From Gluconacetobacter tumulicola (lineage in GTDB: Bacteria; Pseudomonadota; Alphaproteobacteria; Acetobacterales; Acetobacteraceae), in NCBI RefSeq assembly GCF_014174215.1, contig NZ_JABEQL010000013.1, forward strand, positions 48,970-112,969: 64,000 nucleotides of DNA, in the 5' to 3' direction. The notes under the pieces were generated by a model. That model was given only the letters and a program-made list of their open reading frames with translations, was not told the DNA's origin and searched no databases. A program made the translations under genes and the position numbers. Of this stretch, positions 17,361 to 26,951 are shown one piece after another (position 1 is the stretch's first letter; every line of letters begins with the position of its first letter).

Positions 17361-18232
17361 CCCATTCCCCTGCCCCCGGCGATGGGCCGGTCCATGTCAT
17401 CGGCGCCTCCGGCCGGTCGGGGGTGGCGCTGTGCCGGGCGCTGCTGGGCCAGGGCGTGCCCGTCATCCCCGTGGTGCGCGACGCCGCGCGCTGGGCGGCC
17501 ACCGGCCTGCCGGGTGCGCCCATGCCGGCCGACCTGATCGGGCCGCCGGAGGCGCTGCGCCGGGCATTGGCCGGGGCGACACGGGTGGCCAGCACCGCGC
17601 ATGCGCGGCATGTGCCGGCCCTGCTGGCGGCGATGCCGGAGGGGGCCACGCTGGTCTGCCTGGGGAGCACGCGCAAATTCACCCGCTGGCCCGACGCGCA
17701 TGGCAACGGCGTGCTGGCCGGCGAGGCCGCGCTGAGGGAATCGGGGCGGAACGGGGTGATCCTGCACCCCACCATGATCTATGGCGCGCAGGGCGAGAAC
17801 AATGTCCGCCGGCTGGCGGCATTGCTGCGCCGGCTGCCGCTCACGCCCCTGCCCGGCGGCGGGCACGCGCTGGTGCAGCCGATCCATCAGGACGACGTGA
17901 CGCGCAGCGTGCTGGCCGCCCTGGCGCGGCCGTGGGACGGGCCGCATGCGCTGGTGATCGCGGGCGGGACCGCGCTGTCCTATCGGGATTTCGCCGCCAT
18001 GGTGGCGCGCCTGTCGGGCCTGCGCCCGCGGCCGGTGCTGCCGGTGCCGGCGGCGGCGATGATGGCGGCCGCCTGGGTCACGCGGATGGTGCCGGGCCTG
18101 CCGTCCGTGGGCACGGCGGAAATCCGGCGGCTTCTGGAGGACAAGGCATTCGAGACGGCGCCGATGGAACGGGAGCTGGGAGTGGTGCCGATCGGGCTGG
18201 AAGAGGGGCTGGGCCGGTTGTTCGGGCGCTGA
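17357..18232 (+). CDS. NAD(P)-binding epimerase/dehydrogenase-like protein
   Basis: The 291-residue protein has a Rossmann fold start, VHVIGASGRSGVALCRALL, matching the GxxGxxG of atypical short-chain dehydrogenases. LGSTRKFTRWPDAHGNGV and ILHPTMIYGAQGENNVRRLA resemble the complex-I-assembly NDUFA9/UDP-sugar epimerase group, where YxxxK is degenerate. It overlaps the upstream membrane-anchored gene by four bases (GTGA), so coexpression is likely. The substrate is unknown; it may act as a redox sensor or assembly factor and not an enzyme. Confidence 0.75.
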   Translation: MTHSPAPGDGPVHVIGASGRSGVALCRALLGQGVPVIPVVRDAARWAATGLPGAPMPADLIGPPEALRRALAGATRVASTAHARHVPALLAAMPEGATLVCLGSTRKFTRWPDAHGNGVLAGEAALRESGRNGVILHPTMIYGAQGENNVRRLAALLRRLPLTPLPGGGHALVQPIHQDDVTRSVLAALARPWDGPHALVIAGGTALSYRDFAAMVARLSGLRPRPVLPVPAAAMMAAAWVTRMVPGLPSVGTAEIRRLLEDKAFETAPMERELGVVPIGLEEGLGRLFGR

Positions 18233-18243
18233 TTGGGGGGAAG

Positions 18244-18300
18244 GCGAGGGCTCTGCCCTCGACCCGCAAGGGGTCGCGGACCCCTTGACCCCGATTCGTC
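18244..18300. repeat. GC-rich REP palindrome (type A)
   Basis: CGAGGGC-TCT-GCCCTCG is followed by AAGGGGTC-GCG-GACCCCTT and then by ACCCCGATTCGT-like sequence. The same two-hairpin order and spacer occur at 44084-44126 and 50941-50982. It lies between two convergent transcription units. Confidence 0.8.
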
Positions 18301-18365
18301 ACAGCAGTGATTTTCTAAGATGCTGTTGTTTCCGAGGCTGCCTTGAGCGCCTGTCAGGAAACCGC

Positions 18366-18442
18366 TGGGGCGAACGACGGGACTCGAACCCGCGACCACC
18401 GGTACCACAAACCGGCGCTCTACCAACTGAGCTACGTCCGCC
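18366..18442 (-). tRNA. tRNA-His (anticodon GTG)
   Basis: The minus strand folds a full cloverleaf of 77 nt. The acceptor is eight base pairs (GGCGGACG with CGTTCGCC), including the extra G-1 unique to tRNA-His, followed by an encoded CCA. The anticodon loop is TTGTGGT, giving GTG, and the T arm contains GGGTTCGAGTCCC. Confidence 0.97.
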
Positions 18443-18537
18443 ACACAGCGGGCTGTCATGTAGAGAACTGGCTCCGCCCCGTCAATCGTCCAGCATGCAG
18501 GAAGGCATGAAAAAATCCCCTCCCCGCCGCAGAGGGG

Positions 18538-19710
18538 TTATGCGGCGCGCAGATCCGCCAGCCCGTCGCGCAGGCGCGCGATGGCTTCGGTCAGCACCTC
18601 TTCCCGCTTGCAGAAGGCGAATCGCACCAGATGGTTCGGTGCGTCCTCGGTGCTGTAGAAGGCCGAGACCGGGATGGCGGTCACGCGGCAATGCTCGGTC
18701 ATGGCGCGGCAGAAGGCCACGTCGTCGCCCGCGAAGCCCGTGGGGCGGATGTCGGCCACCACGAAATAGCTGCCGTCGCAGGGCAGGATGTCGAACCCCA
18801 CGCCGCGCAGCCCGTTGGACAGCAGGTCGCGCCTGGCCCGCATGTCGGACGCGAGGGTGGCGAAATACGCGGTGTCCTTGTCCAGCCCCATGGCGACGGC
18901 GCGTTGCAGGTTGGGGGGCGTGGTGAAGGTGAGGAGCTGGTGGGCCTTGGCGATGCAGCCGGCGATCGCGGCCGGGGCGGTGATGTAGCCGACCTTCCAC
19001 CCGGTCAGCGAGAAGCTCTTGCCCGCGCTGCCGATGCGCACGCAGCGCGCGCGCATGTCGGGCAGGGTCATCAGCGGCACGTGGCGGGCGCCGAAGGTGA
19101 GATGTTCGTAGACCTCGTCGCAGATCGCGTAGACATCGTGGCGGGCCACCAGCTCGGCGATGATCGCGAGTTCTTCCGGGGTGAAGACCTTGCCGGTGGG
19201 GTTCATCGGCGAATTGAGCAGGATCGCCTTGGTGCGCGGCCCGAAGGCCGCCTCCAGCTCCGCGCGGGGCAGCGACCAGTCGGGGGGCGTGAGGCGCACC
19301 GGACGGGGGATTGCGCCCAGCGCGCGGATCATCGGCACATAGGTGTCGTAGAGCGGTTCCAACACCACGATTTCGTCGCCCGGATCGAGCAGGGCCATCA
19401 GCGAGGACGCCAGGGCCTCGGTGGCGCCGGAGGTGACGATCACCTCGCTCGCCGGGTCGATCGCAAGATCATAGAACCGGGCGTTCGAGCGGGCCACGGC
19501 CTCGCGCAGTTCGGGCACGCCGGTCAGGGGCGGATACTGGTTGCGGCCGTCGCGCAGGGCGGCGGCGGCGGCCTCGATCAGGTCGGCCGGGCCCTCGGTA
19601 TCGGGGAAGCCCTGGCCCAGATTGATCGCATCATGCCGCGCCGCCAGGGCGGACATCACGGTGAAGATGGTCGTCGGCAGGCCGGACAGCATGCTGTTCA
19701 ACGGTTTCAT
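18538..19710 (-). CDS. Class I/II aminotransferase (methionine/kynurenine aminotransferase-like)
   Basis: The 390-residue PLP enzyme has AINLGQGFPDTEGP near the N-terminus, VTSGATEALASSL for the phosphate-binding turn, NSPMNPTGKVF for the substrate Asn, ICDEVYEHL with the pyridine-N Asp and Tyr, and the Schiff-base Lys in GSAGKSFSLTGWKVGY. This pattern is that of the YbdL/KAT group, acting on methionine or aromatic amino acids. It is divergent from glnB, an association that hints at nitrogen metabolism but does not prove it. Confidence 0.9.
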   Translation of the reverse strand: MKPLNSMLSGLPTTIFTVMSALAARHDAINLGQGFPDTEGPADLIEAAAAALRDGRNQYPPLTGVPELREAVARSNARFYDLAIDPASEVIVTSGATEALASSLMALLDPGDEIVVLEPLYDTYVPMIRALGAIPRPVRLTPPDWSLPRAELEAAFGPRTKAILLNSPMNPTGKVFTPEELAIIAELVARHDVYAICDEVYEHLTFGARHVPLMTLPDMRARCVRIGSAGKSFSLTGWKVGYITAPAAIAGCIAKAHQLLTFTTPPNLQRAVAMGLDKDTAYFATLASDMRARRDLLSNGLRGVGFDILPCDGSYFVVADIRPTGFAGDDVAFCRAMTEHCRVTAIPVSAFYSTEDAPNHLVRFAFCKREEVLTEAIARLRDGLADLRAA

Positions 19711-19712
19711 GA

Positions 19713-20270
<558 letters not shown>

Positions 20271-20414
20271 CCCCCGGCCACCCATCCCGTCTCCGCCACG
20301 CGCAGGCCGGCGGACGATGGCGGGCCCCATCATCCTATCGACAACGGGTCCCTAGTTTCGTAACCGTTCCACTGCCGTGTCGTGCGGCACCTTCAGTTCA
20401 AGGCAGGTATATCG

Positions 20415-21875
20415 ATGGCGAAGAAAGCCCAGAGTTCAGCTCCGACCACCCTTCCGTCCCCTTCCGCTGAGGCTGTCGCCAAGGTCTTCAGCCTGATCCA
20501 GGAACATTCCGTGGAGCTGGTGGACCTGCGCTTCACCGACCCGCGTGGCAAGTGGCACCATACCTGCCAGCATGTCTCGACCATCGAGCAGGATACGTTC
20601 CGCGATGGTTTCATGTTCGACGGGTCGTCGATCGGCGGCTGGAAGGCCATCAACGAGAGCGACATGGTCCTGCTGCCCGACCCGACGACGGCGGTGATGG
20701 ACCCGTTCTCGGCCAAGCCGCAGCTGATCCTGATCTGCGACATCATCGAGCCCTCGACCGGCCAGTTCTATAACCGCGACCCGCGCTCGACCGCCAAGCT
20801 GGCCGAGGCCTATCTGAAGTCGACCGGCCTGGGCGATACCGCCTTCTTCGGCCCGGAAGCCGAATTCTTCATCTTCGACAACGTCAAGTTCGGCACCGGA
20901 CCGAATTTCGGCATCTATCAGCTCGACAGCATCGAAGGCCCCGGCGCGTCGCTGAAGGATTATCCGGAAGGCAATATGGGCCATCGTCCGGGCGTGAAGG
21001 GCGGCTACTTCCCCGTGCCGCCGGTGGACAGCGAGGCCGACCTGCGCGCCGAAATGCTGACCACGATGGGCGAGATGGGCCTGCCGATCGAAAAGCACCA
21101 TCACGAGGTCGCGCAGTCGCAGCACGAGCTGGGGACGAAGTTCACGACCCTGGTCGAATCCGCCGACTTCATGCAGATCTACAAATACTGCGTGCACAAC
21201 GTTGCCCATTCCTACGGGAAGTCCGCGACCTTCATGCCGAAGCCGATCTATGGCGACAACGGCTCGGGCATGCATGTGCATCAGTCGATCTGGAAGGGCG
21301 GCAAGCCCGTCTTCGCCGGCAACGGCTATGCCGACCTGTCGGACCAGGCGCTGTATTACATCGGCGGCATCATCAAGCATGCCAAGGCGCTGAACGCCTT
21401 CACCAACCCCTCCACCAACTCCTACAAGCGCCTGATCCCGGGCTTCGAGGCGCCGGTGCTGCTGGCCTATTCGGCGCGCAACCGCTCGGCCTCGTGTCGT
21501 ATCCCCTACGCGACCAGCCCCAAGGCCAAGCGCGTCGAGGTCCGCTTCCCCGATCCGACCGCCAACCCCTACCTCGCCTTCGCCGCCATGCTGATGGCCG
21601 GCCTGGACGGCATCAAGAACAAGATCCACCCCGGCGATGCCATGGACAAGGATCTGTACGACCTGCCGCCCGACGAGCTGAAGCAGATCCCGACCGTCTG
21701 CGGATCGCTGCGCGAGGCGCTGGAGGCCCTGTCGGCCGACCATGAGTTCCTGCTGGCCGGTGGCGTGTTCACCAAGGACCAGATCGAGAGCTATGTCGAC
21801 CTGAAGTGGCAGGAAGTGTTCACGTTCGAGCACACGCCGCATCCGGCCGAGTTCGAGATGTACTACTCCGTCTGA
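20415..21875 (+). CDS. glnA: Glutamine synthetase type I
   Basis: The 486-residue protein is slightly longer than the usual 469 because of a roughly 17-residue Ser/Pro/Ala N-terminal extension. [49 protein letters not shown] and [20 protein letters not shown] are catalytic and metal-binding segments. The adenylylated Tyr lies in KDLYDLPP near residue 415, so activity is under GlnE control through GlnB. ATG 20415 follows an AAGGCAGG site. A strong terminator follows the stop. Confidence 0.97.
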   Translation: MAKKAQSSAPTTLPSPSAEAVAKVFSLIQEHSVELVDLRFTDPRGKWHHTCQHVSTIEQDTFRDGFMFDGSSIGGWKAINESDMVLLPDPTTAVMDPFSAKPQLILICDIIEPSTGQFYNRDPRSTAKLAEAYLKSTGLGDTAFFGPEAEFFIFDNVKFGTGPNFGIYQLDSIEGPGASLKDYPEGNMGHRPGVKGGYFPVPPVDSEADLRAEMLTTMGEMGLPIEKHHHEVAQSQHELGTKFTTLVESADFMQIYKYCVHNVAHSYGKSATFMPKPIYGDNGSGMHVHQSIWKGGKPVFAGNGYADLSDQALYYIGGIIKHAKALNAFTNPSTNSYKRLIPGFEAPVLLAYSARNRSASCRIPYATSPKAKRVEVRFPDPTANPYLAFAAMLMAGLDGIKNKIHPGDAMDKDLYDLPPDELKQIPTVCGSLREALEALSADHEFLLAGGVFTKDQIESYVDLKWQEVFTFEHTPHPAEFEMYYSV

Positions 21876-21896
21876 TCCCGTTCGGGATTGGAGAAA

Positions 21897-21935
21897 GGGG
21901 CGCCGGGACCGTGAGGGGCCGGCGCCCTTTTTTTG
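21897..21935 (+). terminator. Rho-independent terminator of glnA
   Basis: GGGCGCCGG (21898-21906) pairs with CCGGCGCCC (21919-21927), followed at once by a run of seven T. Confidence 0.92.
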
Positions 21936-21947
21936 TGCCGGCGTTCT

Positions 21948-22069
21948 GTTCTTTTTTGAAAAAAAGAACCAAAAAACTTCTGATCTGTTTGGGAGCCTTG
22001 TGCTTGCCTGTTGCGAGGCTACCGACCGAATAAAAGTCTTTTTGCTTCTTTTTCTTCAGAAAAAGAAGA
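21948..22069. repeat. AT-hairpin element, copy 1
   Basis: The element is bounded by two AT-rich palindromes: TTCTTTTTTGAAAAAAAGAA at the left and CTTCTTTTTCTTCAGAAAAA at the right. Between them lie AACCAAAAAACTT and AATAAAAGTCTTTTTGCTTC. The inverted copy at 53501-53621 has the same outer blocks with a diverged centre. It fills the gap between the glnA terminator and the ClC stop at 22072 and probably terminates transcription from both sides. Confidence 0.75.
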
Positions 22070-22071
22070 TC

Positions 22072-23970
22072 TTAGCTCCCGGATCGCTTTTCGCCTGCCA
22101 GTTCCCGCCGGGACCGATCCAGTTCCTCGCTGTAGCGGCGCAGGGCATGCTGTTCGGTCAGCATGCCGCGCACCTGTCGGCCCTCTTCGCTATCCACCAC
22201 CACCAGCGCGTCGCTTTCGGCCTGGGCGAAGCGGGCGATGGCTTCGCGCAGGTTCATCTGCGGCACCAGCATCTGGTCGCGATACTGGGCGAAGCGGGAG
22301 AGGGTTTCGTCCGGCTGGGCGGTGTCGACATACAGGTCCGGCACCAGCACCAGGCCGACATAGCGCCCTGACTGGTCGACCAGCACGATGCGTTGCGCCG
22401 AGCCGAGCGGATAGGCCTGGCGGGCGGCCTGCACCTTTGTGTCCTGGCACAGGATTTTTACGTCGTGGCGCATCATCCGGCCCACGGTCAGGGTGCGAAT
22501 CCAGCCGACATCGACCGCCGAGCGGATCGACTCCCCGCGCAGGTGGAAGCGCCAGGTGGCGAAGGAATAGCCGAAGGTGCGGCGCACCGTCAGGCTGGCG
22601 ATGACCGAGGCCACCAGCACGGCGGCGGTCAGCGGCAGGCTGCCCGTCATTTCCAGTGCCAGGAAGACCATGGTCATGGGCGCGCCCACCACCGCGACGG
22701 CCATGGCGCTCATGCCCACCAGGGCGCAGAGTTCGGCCGAAAGCCGTGTGGCCGAGATCAGCGCCAGCCCGCCGGCGAAGGCGGCGCCGGTCAGCACGCC
22801 GAGATAGAGCGAGGCGAAGAAGAGGCCGCCGCGGAACCCGGCGCCGATCGATACCGAGGAGGCCAGCGCCTTCATGGCCAGCAGCGCCAGGACCCAACCG
22901 GTGGGGTAAGCGTGCTCCAGCGCCACGCGCATTGCCCAGTGGCCCGAGGACATGACCGTGGGTGAGACCAGCGCCAGCAGGCCCACTACCAGCCCGCCGA
23001 CGGCGGGGCGCATCCAGACCGGCAGGCCGGAACGGCGGAACAGGGCCTCGGCCAGGGTGACGCAATACATCAGCCCCACGCCCAGCAGGGCGGCCACGAT
23101 GCCGAGTGTTGCGATGGGCAGGTAGTCGTCCACCCGCAATTCGGCGGGCAGGATCACGCTGACGCCGGGGGCTGCGCTGTGCAGCAGGCGGGTCACCCCG
23201 ATGGCGCAGACCGATGCCGCCGCGACCGGGGCCAGGTTGGCCAGCGAATAGGTGCCGATGACCAGTTCGAACGCGTAGAACGCCCCGGCCAGCGGCGCGT
23301 CGAACGCCGCCCCGATGGCCCCGGCGGCGCCGCAGCCGACCAGCAGGCGGAGATCCTCGCGCCGGACGCGGAACATGCGGCCCAGGCGCGAGCCGGTGGC
23401 TGCGCCGATCTGGGTAAAGCCGGCCTCCAGCCCCACCGAGGCGCCGACGGCGTTGGACAGCACCGTCTGGAGGGCGACGATGGCGCTGTCGCGCATCGAC
23501 ATCCGGCCGCCATGCAGGGCGTTGGCCTCGATGGGGTCGACCGGGCGGTCGGGGATGCAGCGCGCGACCAGCACACCCAGCAGGCCGAGGACCAGCCCGC
23601 CCAATGTGGGCACCAGGAGCGCGCGGAAGGGGATGATGGCGGGCAGGCCCGAGATGCGGCCCTCGCCGGGGGCGGCGAACAGCAGGCGGTGGGCCAGCAG
23701 GGTGGCGTGGATCATGGCGCTGACCAGCAGGCCCGCGCCGCAGCCGACACAGGCCGCCAGCACCACCAGCCATAATTCGTCGGCCCGCACCAGGGCGCGC
23801 AGCAGGCGGGGGACATAGGGCACCCGCTCGTCGCGTACGCCGCCCTCTGCCCCGTCCGGGGGCAGGAATGCGCCACGGTGGCGGCGCAGATGGTTCAGCA
23901 GGCCGAGGGTGGAAGACGGCACGGTCAGGTCACTTTCGCGCGGCGCCCGGCAGCCGGTGAGGTGCAGCAC
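22072..23970 (-). CDS. ClC-family chloride channel/antiporter with C-terminal CBS domains
   Basis: The 632-residue protein has an N-terminal cytoplasmic segment of about 55 residues, 10-12 hydrophobic helices and two CBS motifs from about residue 490 (GWIRTLTVGRMMRHDVKILC and REAIARFAQAESDALVVVDS). The usual GREGP selectivity/gating loop appears as GLEAGFTQIG: the gating Glu is kept but the flanking Arg, Gly and Pro are changed. The GxFxP loop is GAGFRGGLFF. This divergent ClcB-like form may move chloride or fluoride. The start is GTG 23970, or GTG 23922, with no clear ribosome-binding site for either. Confidence 0.87.
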   Translation of the reverse strand: MLHLTGCRAPRESDLTVPSSTLGLLNHLRRHRGAFLPPDGAEGGVRDERVPYVPRLLRALVRADELWLVVLAACVGCGAGLLVSAMIHATLLAHRLLFAAPGEGRISGLPAIIPFRALLVPTLGGLVLGLLGVLVARCIPDRPVDPIEANALHGGRMSMRDSAIVALQTVLSNAVGASVGLEAGFTQIGAATGSRLGRMFRVRREDLRLLVGCGAAGAIGAAFDAPLAGAFYAFELVIGTYSLANLAPVAAASVCAIGVTRLLHSAAPGVSVILPAELRVDDYLPIATLGIVAALLGVGLMYCVTLAEALFRRSGLPVWMRPAVGGLVVGLLALVSPTVMSSGHWAMRVALEHAYPTGWVLALLAMKALASSVSIGAGFRGGLFFASLYLGVLTGAAFAGGLALISATRLSAELCALVGMSAMAVAVVGAPMTMVFLALEMTGSLPLTAAVLVASVIASLTVRRTFGYSFATWRFHLRGESIRSAVDVGWIRTLTVGRMMRHDVKILCQDTKVQAARQAYPLGSAQRIVLVDQSGRYVGLVLVPDLYVDTAQPDETLSRFAQYRDQMLVPQMNLREAIARFAQAESDALVVVDSEEGRQVRGMLTEQHALRRYSEELDRSRRELAGEKRSGS

Positions 23971-24032
23971 CGGGGCGCCCGTAGCGACTATTTGAAGGGA
24001 TGGGCCTGTCGGATCAACCGGAATTCCGCCTT

Positions 24033-24196
24033 GGAGGCTGTTTGAAAAATGCCGCTGCCGGCAATCCGACGCGCGTTTTCTGCGCTTCGCGGCGGGCGGC
24101 CATCAAGGCCGCTGCGCTGCGATGCTCAAAAACACACGCCGGCCGCGGCCCTTCGGCCCGCTCTTGCTCGGCATCGACACTTTTCAAACAGCCTCC
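24033..24196. repeat. Terminal-inverted-repeat element, copy 2 (different arms)
   Basis: Perfect 16-bp arms GGAGGCTGTTTGAAAA (24033-24048) and TTTTCAAACAGCCTCC (24181-24196) enclose a core that matches the element at 9208-9376 (ATCCGACGCGCGTTT, CATCAAGGCCGCT, ACACACGCCGG). The arms differ in sequence from copy 1 but have the same length and remain self-complementary. It lies between clc and the quinone oxidoreductase gene, and holds no gene. Confidence 0.75.
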
Positions 24197-24237
24197 TACC
24201 ATGCCGCCCTTGCGGCCCCGATCGCGGAGAAATGCCC

Positions 24238-25248
24238 GTGTCCCCTGCCCTGCCCCCTACCATGCGCGCGGTGATCGTCCGCGCACCCGGCGCGCCCGAA
24301 TCGATGAGCCTGGCCGACATCCCCCTGCCCGTGCCCGGACCGGGCGAGGTGCTGGTGCGGGTGCAGGCGGCGGGGGTGAATCGGCCCGACCTGATGCAGC
24401 GCAAGGGCCAGTATCCGCCGCCGCCGGGCGCCAGCCCGATCCTGGGGCTGGAAATCGCCGGCGAGGTGGTGGCGAAGGGGCCGGACGCGCCGGACTGGCC
24501 GGCGATCGGCACGCCGGTCTGCGCGCTGACCAATGGCGGGGGGTATGCCGGATATTGCGCCGTGCCCGCCGGGCAGTGCCTGCCCTGGCCGGACGGGTTC
24601 GACGCCATCCGCGCCGCCGCCCTGCCGGAGACGTTCTTTACCGTGTGGTCGAACCTGGTCATGACCGCGCATGTCGTCCCCGGCGAAACCGTGCTGATCC
24701 ATGGCGGGGCGGGCGGCATCGGCACTGCGGCGATCCAGACCGTGCGGGCGCTGGGTGCCGTGCCCTATGTCACCGTGGGGTCGGCCGAGAAGGCGGCGCT
24801 GTGCCTGAAACTGGGTGCCGAGGCCGCGATCGACTATCGGGACGAGGATTTCGTCGCGCGGATCGACGAACTGACCGGCGGGCGGGGCGTGGATGTGGTG
24901 CTGGACGTGATCGGCGGCCCGTATCTGGACCGCAACCTGCGCTGCCTGGCACCGGGCGGGCGGCTGGTGATCATTGCGCTGCAAGGTGGCGCCCGCGCGC
25001 AGGAGGTCGGCGTGGGCCGTATCCTGACCCGTCACCTGACGGTGGCCGGCACCACGCTGCGCCCGCGCGACGGAGCGTACAAGGCCCGGGTGGCCGATGG
25101 CCTGCGCGCGGTGCTGTGGCCCCTTCTGTCGGATGGGACGATCGCGCCGCTGATCCACGCGACCTTTCCGCTTGCCGAGGTGGTGGAAGCCCATAAGCTG
25201 ATGGAATCGGGCAGCCATTCCGGCAAGATCGTGCTCGACCTGCGTTAG
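24238..25248 (+). CDS. Zinc-independent NAD(P)H:quinone oxidoreductase (MDR superfamily)
   Basis: The 336-residue protein has the quinone-oxidoreductase form of the MDR fold: GEVLVRVQAAGVNRPDLMQR in the catalytic domain without the zinc cysteines, and ETVLIHGGAGGIGTAAIQTV as the nucleotide-binding AxxGxxG segment. GRGVDVVLDVIGGPYL follows. GTG 24238 is preferred because GGAG lies eight bases upstream; ATG 24232 and ATG 24262 are alternatives. It reduces quinones or enones, matching the PIG3/QorA group. Its 5' region abuts a repeat element. Confidence 0.9.
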   Translation: MSPALPPTMRAVIVRAPGAPESMSLADIPLPVPGPGEVLVRVQAAGVNRPDLMQRKGQYPPPPGASPILGLEIAGEVVAKGPDAPDWPAIGTPVCALTNGGGYAGYCAVPAGQCLPWPDGFDAIRAAALPETFFTVWSNLVMTAHVVPGETVLIHGGAGGIGTAAIQTVRALGAVPYVTVGSAEKAALCLKLGAEAAIDYRDEDFVARIDELTGGRGVDVVLDVIGGPYLDRNLRCLAPGGRLVIIALQGGARAQEVGVGRILTRHLTVAGTTLRPRDGAYKARVADGLRAVLWPLLSDGTIAPLIHATFPLAEVVEAHKLMESGSHSGKIVLDLR

Positions 25249-25304
25249 TGTTATAACATCGATCGCGCCAATCCCGGCCCCTCGCGGACTCCTGCGCGGA
25301 CAAG

Positions 25305-26114
25305 GTGAAGGACCATGCCATCGTGCTGCTGAACGTCATCGCGCGTGGACCCGAGGATGTATCGGACGCCTCGTCCGCGCGTCCGCCCATTGTTCTGCTG
25401 CATGGCCTGTTCGGGCGTGCCCGCAATCTGGGCTTCTTCCAGCGTCGGCTGGCCCGCACGCGGCGGACTTTGGCGATCGACCTGCGCAACCATGGCGACA
25501 GCCCGCATGGGCCGATGGACTACAACACCATGGCCGGGGACCTGCTGGACACGCTGGCCCATCACGCGGCCCTACCCGCGACGCTGGTGGGCCATTCGAT
25601 GGGCGGCAAGGTGGCGATGACGCTGGCGCTGACCCGGCCGGGCATGGTGCACAGCCTGGTGGTGGCGGACATTCCGCCCGCCCGCACCGGGCACGGGCAG
25701 TTCTCGCTGGGCGAGCAGATGCTGCGGGTGCGCTTTCCGCATTATCTGAACCGGGCGGAGGCCGATGCCCTGCTGCTGCCCGAAATCCCGAATGCCGATG
25801 TGCGGGCGCTGATGCTGCAGAATATCCGGCTGGGCGAGAATCCGGGATGGGTCATCGGCCTGAAGGAGATCGTGGGCTCGATGACCAATATCGAAAGCTG
25901 GCCCTATATCCCCGAAGGCTACACCTATCCCGGGCCGACGCTGTTCCTGGCCGGTGGCAATTCACCCTATATCCGGCGGGAGCATTATGGGGTGATGCGC
26001 CGGCTGTTCCCCAACTACCATCTGGAACTGATCGAGCATGCCGGCCACTGGCTGCATGTCGAGAACCCCACCCGTTTCGCCACCCTGGTAGAAGATTTCA
26101 CGAACCGGTACTGA
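25305..26114 (+). CDS. Alpha/beta hydrolase, YbfF-like esterase
   Basis: The 269-residue frame carries IVLLHGLFGRARNLGFFQRR, LAIDLRNHGDSPHG and the nucleophile elbow VGHSMGGKVAM, then AGGNSPYI in the position of the acid and EHAGHWLHVENP with the catalytic His. This matches YbfF and abhydrolase-11 esterases acting on acyl-CoA or small esters. The annotated start GTG 25305 may be too far upstream; GTG 25326, with AAGGA ten bases before it, is plausible. Its 3' end overlaps the convergent glycosylase gene by 17 bp. Confidence 0.85.
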   Translation: MKDHAIVLLNVIARGPEDVSDASSARPPIVLLHGLFGRARNLGFFQRRLARTRRTLAIDLRNHGDSPHGPMDYNTMAGDLLDTLAHHAALPATLVGHSMGGKVAMTLALTRPGMVHSLVVADIPPARTGHGQFSLGEQMLRVRFPHYLNRAEADALLLPEIPNADVRALMLQNIRLGENPGWVIGLKEIVGSMTNIESWPYIPEGYTYPGPTLFLAGGNSPYIRREHYGVMRRLFPNYHLELIEHAGHWLHVENPTRFATLVEDFTNRY

Positions 26115-26769
26115 CGTATCGGCCGGCTGCGGCCTTCGCGGCCTCGGCGGCGCGCCATAGATACCAGGCGGCGGCGGAGCGGTAGGGGCTCCAGTCGCGG
26201 GCGATGGCTGCCAGGGCGGCCGGGCGGGGCTGGGTGTCCAGACCCTTGATGACCCGCCAGCCCTCGCGCACGCCGAAATCGTCGACCGGCATCACATCCG
26301 TGCGCCCCAGCGAGAAGATCAGCAGCATTTCCACTGTCCAGCGCCCGACCCCGCGCAGGGTGGTCAGGCGGGCGATCAGGTCGTCGTCGGTCATCGACTC
26401 GGCCTCTTGCCGGGAGGGGACGGTGCCGTCGAGCCGGGCCTGGGCCACGCCCTGGATCGCGCGGATCTTGGTGCCGGACAGGCCGCAGGCGCGCAGATCG
26501 GCCTCGGGGAAGGCCAGCAGCGTCTCGGGGTTGGGGAAAGTACCGCCCGCCAGGGCCACCAGCCGCCCCAGGATGGCCAGGGCCGCCCGGCCGTGAAGCT
26601 GCTGGTGGGCGATGGCGTTGACCAGCGCCTCGTAGGGCGCGCGGCAGGCCTCGACCCGCAGGCCGCATGGCCCCACCCGCGCCACCAGGGCCGCGAGGTC
26701 GGGATCGGCGGCGGAGAGGTGGGCGCGGATGGCGCGGTCCTGCGCGGGGGAGGGAATGGAGGATGTCAT
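26098..26769 (-). CDS. DNA-3-methyladenine glycosylase II (AlkA-type, HhH-GPD)
   Basis: The 223-residue protein has the helix-hairpin-helix TTLRGVGRWTVEMLLIFSLG followed by DVMPVDDFGVREGWR, which supplies the catalytic Asp. YEALVNAIAHQQLHGRAALA begins the conserved core. It excises alkylated bases and so complements ada at 7.4 kb. It is a short form without the N-terminal AlkA domain. It is convergent with the esterase gene, with a small 3' overlap. Confidence 0.9.
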   Translation of the reverse strand: MTSSIPSPAQDRAIRAHLSAADPDLAALVARVGPCGLRVEACRAPYEALVNAIAHQQLHGRAALAILGRLVALAGGTFPNPETLLAFPEADLRACGLSGTKIRAIQGVAQARLDGTVPSRQEAESMTDDDLIARLTTLRGVGRWTVEMLLIFSLGRTDVMPVDDFGVREGWRVIKGLDTQPRPAALAAIARDWSPYRSAAAWYLWRAAEAAKAAAGRYVSTGS

Positions 26770-26951
26770 GATGGCCGGGAGCTTAGTGCAGATAGGGGCC
26801 GACCGTTAAATCGGCGTGGCACCGCCGTGACGGCGGTGACAACATGATACGATCTCATGATGGCATGGTATCATGACAACGGGGCCGCCAGCGGCTAGGG
26901 TCCCGAAAGACCACGCGCCGCAGGCGAATACGCGGAGACTCCCGGCACTTC

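Noticed and set aside
21948..22069. CRISPR-like repeat array
   Set aside because: Only two AT palindromes with unrelated centres occur; there is no regular repeat-spacer pattern here or elsewhere in the window.
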